From positions 45,994,233-46,058,232 of the forward strand of contig NC_054712.1 of assembly GCF_016097555.1 (NCBI RefSeq): DNA of 64,000 bases, written 5' to 3'. The notes beneath the pieces are model-generated. The model was not told where the DNA came from and made no database searches. It was given only the letters and a program-made list of their open reading frames with translations. A program made the translations under genes and the position numbers. This stretch comes from Gigantopelta aegis (taxonomy: Eukaryota; Mollusca; Gastropoda; Neomphalida; Peltospiridae). How positions within the stretch are numbered: the first letter of the stretch is position 1; every line of letters starts with the position of its first letter. Of the stretch, positions 46,401 to 55,400 are shown in pieces.

Positions 46401-49400
46401 AATATATTTGCGATTTACTGATAAAAAAACATCAACTTTCAATTTTCACTTCTGACCCCAATTGTCCTTTAAGATCTTTGGTGGTCATAAAACCTACTGT
46501 GATACTGAACTACCATTTGTAATGTTTGCCCAATTAATTCACTATAACCATTCCCCAAAGCTAATATACCTTACAATTTTGGCAATTGTAATTTCTTATT
46601 TTCCCCAACTTTTTTGAAGAGTATATTTATTGAGCAGGAAGTAGCTGTGACCTAACCCTTCTGTAGAGTGATGGCATGCAGTGCATCATCAATTGAATCA
46701 CATTGTGGATGTGATGATGTGCTGCACTGCACACCAACATTAATTAAAGGGACATTCCTGAGTTTGCTGCATTGTAAGATATTTCCGACTAATAAAATAT
46801 TTCTACGATTAAACTTACATATATGTATTACATATATTTTCTTGTTTAGAATATCAGCGTCTGTGTATTCAATGTGTTTCTGGTCGTCTTAATATTTGTA
46901 AGAAGCCCAAGCTGGATTTTGTCTTCAAATAATTTTGTATGTATGAAAAAATATATTTTAGGAAATCAAATCAAATTTAACATAATACAAATATTGGAAG
47001 GATCAGAAACACATTTAATATACAGCCACTAATATTTTATGCAGGAAAATATATTTGATATGTAATTACAATCGTTAAAATGTCTCTGTTAGTCGATAAC
47101 ATCATTAAAATTGCAGAAAACTCAGAATGTCCCTTTAACACCATTCCAGTACAGACATAAAAATGTTAACAGGTGCTCATTTAGCAAATAGTTCTCTCCT
47201 TTGAAACATTATTGCATGGCCATGTTAAAATGTAAACTGCTTTATTATAAGAAAATGATAAAGTTTCAGATAAAGCCTATTTAAAACTAAAAATTGTGAT
47301 AAATATTTCAGGTTGAGAAATCTGAACAGGCGAAAGCGGCGGAGATGAAAATGTTCGGGCATCTGACGCGCGACGAATGTGAATGGGTTCCTGACAAACT
47401 GCTGTGTCGGAGATTCAACGTGCCGCACCCATACCCCGGGTAGGAGTTCTAACTTGTTGTTTACCGTGACTGCATGCTAAAGTCTTAACTCTTCACAGCT
47501 GGTCGAAGTTAGTGGTATGAAAACTGGAAAGATTTCTTCCTACACCCCAACATTTGTTATTGTTTACACTGTCTGGGCTTGGGTATCAATCTATAACTTT
47601 GGGCACAATGCATTGTTCTTTGCTAGAGCGCGTCGGGATCTGGCTCAGTCGGTAGAGCGATCGCCTGAGGTGCTTCAGTTGTACGATCAGACCACCTCGG
47701 TGGACCCATTCTCTTATTAAGGGTGTATACTACCAAATCAAATCCCATAGACGACAATAGTAACATATGCGGCTAAAACTCCTACCTGCAACATATCAAC
47801 CGACATAAACGCCACGGATATAAATACTACCACCCCTTACACTTAAAGTGAATCAGAAAAAAATGGGGGTCAAGCTGCTCGTTTCTGAGATAACGGGTAG
47901 CGTCTATGACTACCCTAGTTTCGCACAAAATTTGAGTACTTTTTTTTACAGGTACCCCATACATGTTTCAAGCACAAGGCTACTTGACACATTGGTACTA
48001 GATGAAATAAAATTGCACATTTATTTTACCCAGATGAAACTATTATTTTTTACAACCAACACACTCACATTTATAACCAATCACAGGACTTGTGGTGTTC
48101 ACTTCTCTATCAAAAGTTCGGTGCACCTCGAACTTTGACCCAGCCGGAAGTTATTTGGTATAGTACTACCTTAAGCTGCTTTTTTTTTTAATATCTCAAT
48201 CAGTTCCCCATGACTGGTATATCAAAGGCTGTGGTATGTGCTGTCCTGTTTGTGGGAAAGTACATATACAAAATCTATGTATATATGATCATCTCATCTT
48301 CTATTTAGCTGAGGCTGAGCTCGTGATTTTGTTATATTTTAATTTTATAATACTCTAAAATACACCTCAGAGGCCCTATTTTCCCACACACTGTCCCAAA
48401 TCATCCACTCTGCTGTCTTATATTTCTTTTGACCTCCAATTGTTTTTTAAATAACAACAGGCCATACTGTACTTCCCATTTTGAGTCCTGTTACTGTTAC
48501 CACAGATTGAGATCTGTTTGGTTTCTTGTTCTCAGATCCACTGTCGTCGGGGTACCAACTGTGAGGAAAGAGAAATTCTCGGTTTTCAACTTCCTCAACT
48601 TCTCTGATAGCAGCACAGCTGCCCAGTCACCAGCAACCCAGGCACCATCAACCCAGGCACCACTAGCTATTCAGTTTGATGGTTTGACATTTAAAAAATT
48701 TATACGGTTTCAATTAAATTTTAAATTATATTTCTCACTGAATCAGTTTTTTTTGTCAACAAAAAAAGTAACAACAAGAATTCAATTTAAATTTTTCCAA
48801 AATTGAAACATTTTATTTTATTTTTATTCTTGTTAAAATGTTTTTGCTTTTAGATGTTCGTAATATTGTCACGGCTGTTATAGAACAGGGAGGAGGGTAG
48901 ATGTTGGGGAGCATCATTAATTCATGTCTGGATGGTCTGTTGCAGTTTCTTTTCTTTCTTAATTGTTGCTTCCAAAAATCCCTCCCCTGTGTTCAGTACT
49001 GGAACTGCCCTTACCAATAAAAAATTGAAAACATTTTACTTCGTGAGTATTAGTCAGGTGAGTGGGTAATCACAGGTTAAATGCTGGGCTGTGCACTTTG
49101 CAGAAGTTGAAGATAAGCTGATGTTATAATTGTTGATAGGTAAAGGCCTCAGTGGAGTCATGGTTGAGCCATCAGACATAAAGCTGGCAGGCACTGGGTT
49201 CACAGCCTGATACCAGCTCCAACCCAAAACAAGTCTTAACAACTCATGGATAGGTGTACAACCACCCTCTTCTCTCTCACTAACAACTAACCCTCTGTCC
49301 TGGACAGACAGCCCAGATAGCTGAGATGTGTGTGACCAGGACAGCGAGCTTGAACTGTAATTGGCTATAAGCACGGTAATACATATAATGAATGAATGTT

Positions 49401-52400
49401 GACAGGTAAATCTCATCAGCATCAACAAGGATCAGACGTGAGTTCAGACAAAGGTTCAGGACTTTCCATCAAAGTGAAGCCTCGAAGTCTCGGCAAACCG
49501 GCATCCATCTTCAGTGTGCTTGACGATGATCACCGTAAGAGAAAGCCACCGGGCACAGAGTCAGAATCAACAGCAGGTGTCTCTCATGTCTCACCTGTAC
49601 AAAAAACACAGGTGGGAACTCATTCAAGTTTTAAACTTTCACACAGGTAATCATTGTTATAAGATTTTTAATGGTCATGTCTACACAACAAACACAGGTG
49701 AGAACTCATTCAAGTTTTAAACTTTCACACAGATAGTCATTATTATTAGATTTTTAATGGTCTTGTCTGCACAACAAAACAGGTGGGAACTCATTCATTG
49801 TTGTCAGGGTTTTAGTTGCCTCATCTAAGCCACGAATACAGGTGAGAAGTTATTAAAGTTTTAAACTTTCAGACAGGTAATTATGGTTATAACATTTTTA
49901 ATTGTCTCGTCTAAGCCACAAATGCAGGTGAGATCTTGTTACAGTTTTGAACTTTCAAACATAATCATCATCAGATTTTTAATTATCTCATCTGACCACA
50001 TATTTTAAACTTTTGTGCAAGTAATCATTGTTCAAATTGTCATTCTTTCAACTGTTCTGGTTTTTAATTCCAACCTCTGCAGAATTAATATTTAAACATT
50101 AATCTTTTAACTTGCAAAGACATGTTGTTGTTATTGATATGCAATATATAGAGATACAGAACATTGAATTAATAAGTATGTTTTGTTTTAAATCAGGAAA
50201 ACTCGGAAGCCAGCAATGATCGACCTCCGATAGATTTGTTTAAAGCAATATTCAAAAACTCAGATTCTGAGTCGTCGAGTACGTCTGATTCTGAAGATGA
50301 CGCAGTTGCTCGTAACACTGATGTCATCACTACAGACACAAACCGGACACACACAAATGATGTTGTGGTTAACAGTAAGTCAGTTTAGTTACAGTATTGC
50401 TGTTCATTATAACTTGAGTTTTAATTTTAAAGATGATACTTCTTTATAAATATATTTATGATGCTGATTTTATTTACTGAATCCATTTAGTTGTTAAACC
50501 CCCCCCACCACAAAAATCCGAAACAAACAAGCATTTCTTCTTCTTCTGCGTTCAAGCTATAGTTGATCATACTTTAAATTTGGAGTCTGGTTGTGGTGAT
50601 AAAAAACGCCGTCTCTGTCAGGTCTTCTTTGGAACCCTAAAGCTTGACAGCCAGTGTTGCTCCGTTCAGCCAGTGCTTTATCCTGGCTTCATCGTAGAAG
50701 GGGCAGAATTGCAGGATGTGCTCCTGGGGACTGTGATCCTGTTTGACATGTACATTCATCAGTGTCTGCCAGTTTCAAGCGGTACATATGGGATCTGAGA
50801 TGGCAATGACCGGTTCTTAGCCTGAATGCATTAGTCTTAGAAAAGTATTTTCATATTTTAAGATATATTTGGCAAACAAATTTTTTGGTTCCCTTTCAGA
50901 ATATTTCAGTTAGTTTTTATTTCATCAGAATATATCTTTAGTATGCATGTTTTTTTTTATAAAATATTTGTTCACAGAATGGCTAAGTTGTTATAATGAT
51001 GCACATTTGTTGAAAATGCAATTTGGATTTTCAGTCCTATCCACTTTGAACAAGCAGAAGAGTACCTCATTGCTCACCAGCTAAATACACTCGGTCTATA
51101 AGAGGTACAGGGCTTCTAGATTATGGTAGCCCCACTCCCATGGCTAGTGATATTCAGTGTCGGGCTAGTAAATAACTACTATAACTAGCCCGACGGCTAG
51201 TGGAAAAAACTCCGTCAAATGCTGCATTTAAGTCTTATTTTGTAAATCTAAGAGGTTTTAAGTTCTATCTCCCTCTTTGGGTGACATATCTGATTATTAC
51301 TGTTAGTAAAATTGTATTTATTTAAAGTAGGGCTAGTGAATTTTTAATCATGGCTAGTAAATGTTTAAAATCACTGATCCCATGGCTAGTGGATATTTAT
51401 AAAATTCTAGAAGCCCTGGAGGTAAGAATGTTGTATTTTTATTTGAAAACTTCAAATTCCTTTTTATTTATTATCTTTTTTATTGCAGGAGCAGATAATT
51501 CAAAACCCCAAGATGATGAAATACAAAAACGATTACCATCGCATGAGTTATCTGCTGCTGACCAGCAACATTTATCTCCCCCTGCTGCTGAAACGGGTGC
51601 AGATCGGTTGTCTTCCCCTGTCGTGTCGGGTGATATTCCGGATACAGCATCAACCTATGGGCCGGCTCTTCCACCACGTCACTTGACTGCAGGTAAATAA
51701 CAATAATCATAAATCAAGTGGTTTTCTTCTTACGTTGTAGGTAAATGACTAAAAATATTTATTTTTATTTTGTGTTCTCCATAATTGTCAATGGTTTCTC
51801 ACTTGTGCCCAAAGTCTTTTGATCAGTTGATGAAACACAAAAATGATTACCATCGCATGAGTGATCTTCTGCTGACCAGTGGCTGTCAGGCCTTTACTGG
51901 CGCAGAACTTTTCGGCTCTGAGCGACCCAAGATTTGGGTTGTTTGAGAATGCAGCCCAAAGTGGGTGGTAAACTAAATACTGTCACGAGTCCAATAGTCG
52001 ACAAGTAATGAAAGGGAAACTTGAAATGAACTTTGAAGAGAGATCATTAAAGGGACTATCATGGGTTTGAAGTCATTAACATACAGTGGATGAATATACT
52101 AATTTGTAGTACAGCTGGGAACTACATTCTTTTAAAATGTTTGTAATACGAAACAGGATTTTCATACGGGTGCAATTATTAGGTCACCAAATCCAGTTTG
52201 ATGTGCGGTCGGTCTGGGATCGATCTCCGTCGGTGGACCCATTGGGCTATTTCTTGTTCCAGTCATTGCTCCACAACTGGTGTAACAAAGGCTATGGTAT
52301 GTACTGTCCTGTATGTGGGATGGTGCATATAAAAGATCCCTTGCTGCTAATCGAAAAGAGTAGCCCATGAAATAGTGACAGCAGGTTTCCTCTCTTAATA

Positions 52401-55400
52401 TCTGTGTAGTACTTAACCATATGTCTGATGCCATATAACCGTAGATAGAATGTGTTGAGTGCGTTTTTAAATAAAACATTTCCTTCCAAATCCAGTTTGT
52501 GCTACTTACAAACAATAGAGTGACCAGAAACATATCGGATATTCAGACACCAATAATCTAAACAAGAAACTATATTTAGTATGTAATATTTGTTGTTAAA
52601 ATATTTTATTAGTTGCAAGCATCTTAAAGTGACAACAAACTCAGGACTCTATCTGTAATGCTAGAAAAAAGCTAATATTGGCCAAGCACTGGTTCCAATG
52701 GCTACACACTCAAAGTAGTCCATTTATGTCATACTTCCTGTTGTGTTTTCTTGTAAAAGTTCAGTTTTTAGTTAGTGTAAAATATACTTTTCTTTAAAGA
52801 AGAGCAATAGCCAAGGAATTTCTTTTTATTTCACTTGTGTGTTAAAATAGTGTGGTATCAGCACTTGATTACATCATATCACTAAATCTCTTTCCAGTTT
52901 CAGTAAGGATAATGACAGCTACTTACTAGTTCAGGATATAAATGTACAGGATATAAATGTACATGTTGAAATTTTATTTTCCTAGCGTCAGTTGAAGCAT
53001 CTACATGTGGTACTGATGTGGTGTTCGCCAAAACTGTTAGCAATGTCAGAGGAAGTACATCGGAAAGAAAAACATCGCCATAGAAACAAACACAAGACAG
53101 AACATAAACACAAACACAAGAAAGAGAAAAAGGTAACCTGTTTTGTTTTGGGTTTTTTACTAGCCTAGTTCAGATTATTTGTAGTTTGGGTAAATAATAT
53201 ACCAAGGCATAATAAAAAAATGATTCTGACATAGAGTAGTTGTAATGTAATACAGTGAAACACCTCTCAACCGGACACCCTCCGGCCCAAGTAAAAAGTC
53301 CAGTGTTAGGAGGTATCCCTTTTAGAGAGGTTCTCTTCTGTACATATATTTAAAAAGGGACCATGAAAAACGTCCAGTTTTGAGGGAATTCCAGTTTACA
53401 GAGGGTCCGGTTTTAAGAGGTTTCAATGTATACAATATCTCACAATTAATGAAACGCAAATTGATAAACATTTCTGCCTATGTAGAAAACAGTTCTTATG
53501 TCAAGAAAAATAAATACATTAAATGGTGTATTCAAAATCCACTCTTGAGTCAATAAACACATTTGAAGGCTGCAGGTTTCTTCTCTATCAAAACCATAGC
53601 ATGTTCACATGCTGTGAAAGATTCCATTCCGTTGCTAATTTTTTTATCTTAAACGTAATTTTTTTTTAGATCAAACTAAGGCTTGTTTTTAATGGAAAAA
53701 TTCTTCCTTAATTTAGGTATATTTTCTAACACAAAAGAAAGAATGATAATTTTTAATTGCTTTGTTTATTCCAGGTAAAACACAAAAAATCCAAGCACAA
53801 GAAGAAGGAAAAGAAACACAAAAGAAAGAAGCGTCCAAGTGATAATGGGTATGAAAGTAGCTCAGAATCAGAAGGGGACACAACTCCATCTGACTCGGAA
53901 CTTATTGACAGGCAAGTTGGCTAGACCAAGTATTTTAATTAGTGATTCTGCTCCAATGTTAAGTTTGGGAATCAAGACACTCAATAGCTGGTGTATTTGC
54001 CATGCTGGAGTGTGGTTAACCAAACATTCAGTTACAGTTGGTTTACATCAACCAGTCAGTTTTCTGTCATTCTGTTAGTAAAATACTGTAGTTTCCCGTA
54101 TATTATGCGCACTTTTTTTCCAGAAAATACAGGTTAAAAATGGGGGTGCGCACTATACATAGCAATAGAAAAAATATCTTTTAAAAATGTCCAGCGATCA
54201 CCCATGGAAAATCGCCGATCGGTAGTTTACAGGTTATTGACAGTGTTCATTAAAATGAAATGCCAAAACCCTCTTAAAAATCGCTTTTCACTTGTGATGG
54301 TTGTAATAAATGCAAAATAAATCTACAAAAGTATCCATACCTCGCCAAAAAGTGCACAGAAATGACAAAACTGGACCGTAAATATTTTTAATTTCCATGA
54401 GATTTAATTCGGCCCTATCCGGCAAACCGGAAATATACCACACTGTTATAAATTTAGAAATCTCGCTACGAGAATGAAATGTAATATACTATATTTTTGT
54501 TTTCATATATTTATTAGTCATTTACAGTGTATATAACTTTGTTTTGATTTATGCACGTGTGAGTCTGTGACATGTAAGTACACAAGTACTAGCCTTTGTT
54601 TAATGTGACATGTAGGTCTATGTACTCAAATACCTAACTTAAGTATTGTTTCTTGGTTTCTTGAATATACCGCTTCTTTCGCTTTTCGTTAATTTTGGTG
54701 ACGGGGAAAACGGTACATCTTGCATTCACTGTCGATTTTGTGGTTTAAAAAACCGGTGCGCATTATATTGTGCTTCATGGTTTTTTTCTTGGAATAAATG
54801 TTCAAAGTGGGGGGTGCGCGTTCTACACCGGTACGCATAATACATGGGAAAATACGGTATATAGAGCTGAATTTACGAAGCCCGTTTTTCTTAAATGCAG
54901 GTGTTTAAGCATTGTAAATGCATGTAGTTACACTTGTGTAAGCCATAAACAGGCTTTGTAAATTCTGCCTATAATGTCTTATTTGTCAGTGTTTTAAATT
55001 AAATTCAGAATTCAAAATATCTGCATATTTTATTCATGTAATCTTCTTACTTTATTTAAGACTGAGCTCAGAATAGCATGCTTCAACTGTTATTACATTT
55101 AAAGTAAAATAAAATGGAAAAGACAAAATATACTATTGATTTAAAGGAGGGGACAATTAAGGCATTTGGCCTAGTATGCATATTCAACGATATATAATGC
55201 AAAGTGTTGAAATAACTATATTATGTTTTGTACATAAATTAAGCCATGTGTTTTCTTGGTTAATTGGTCTTTTCTTTCCTTGGCCTGTACCTGTGGTTCC
55301 TGATTGGCAGGTGTATATTTAGACACACTAAAAAGACGTGCCTCTTTTATTAAGATCACAAGTTATTGTGTTATAACCGCACGGATACCCCTCTATTCGT

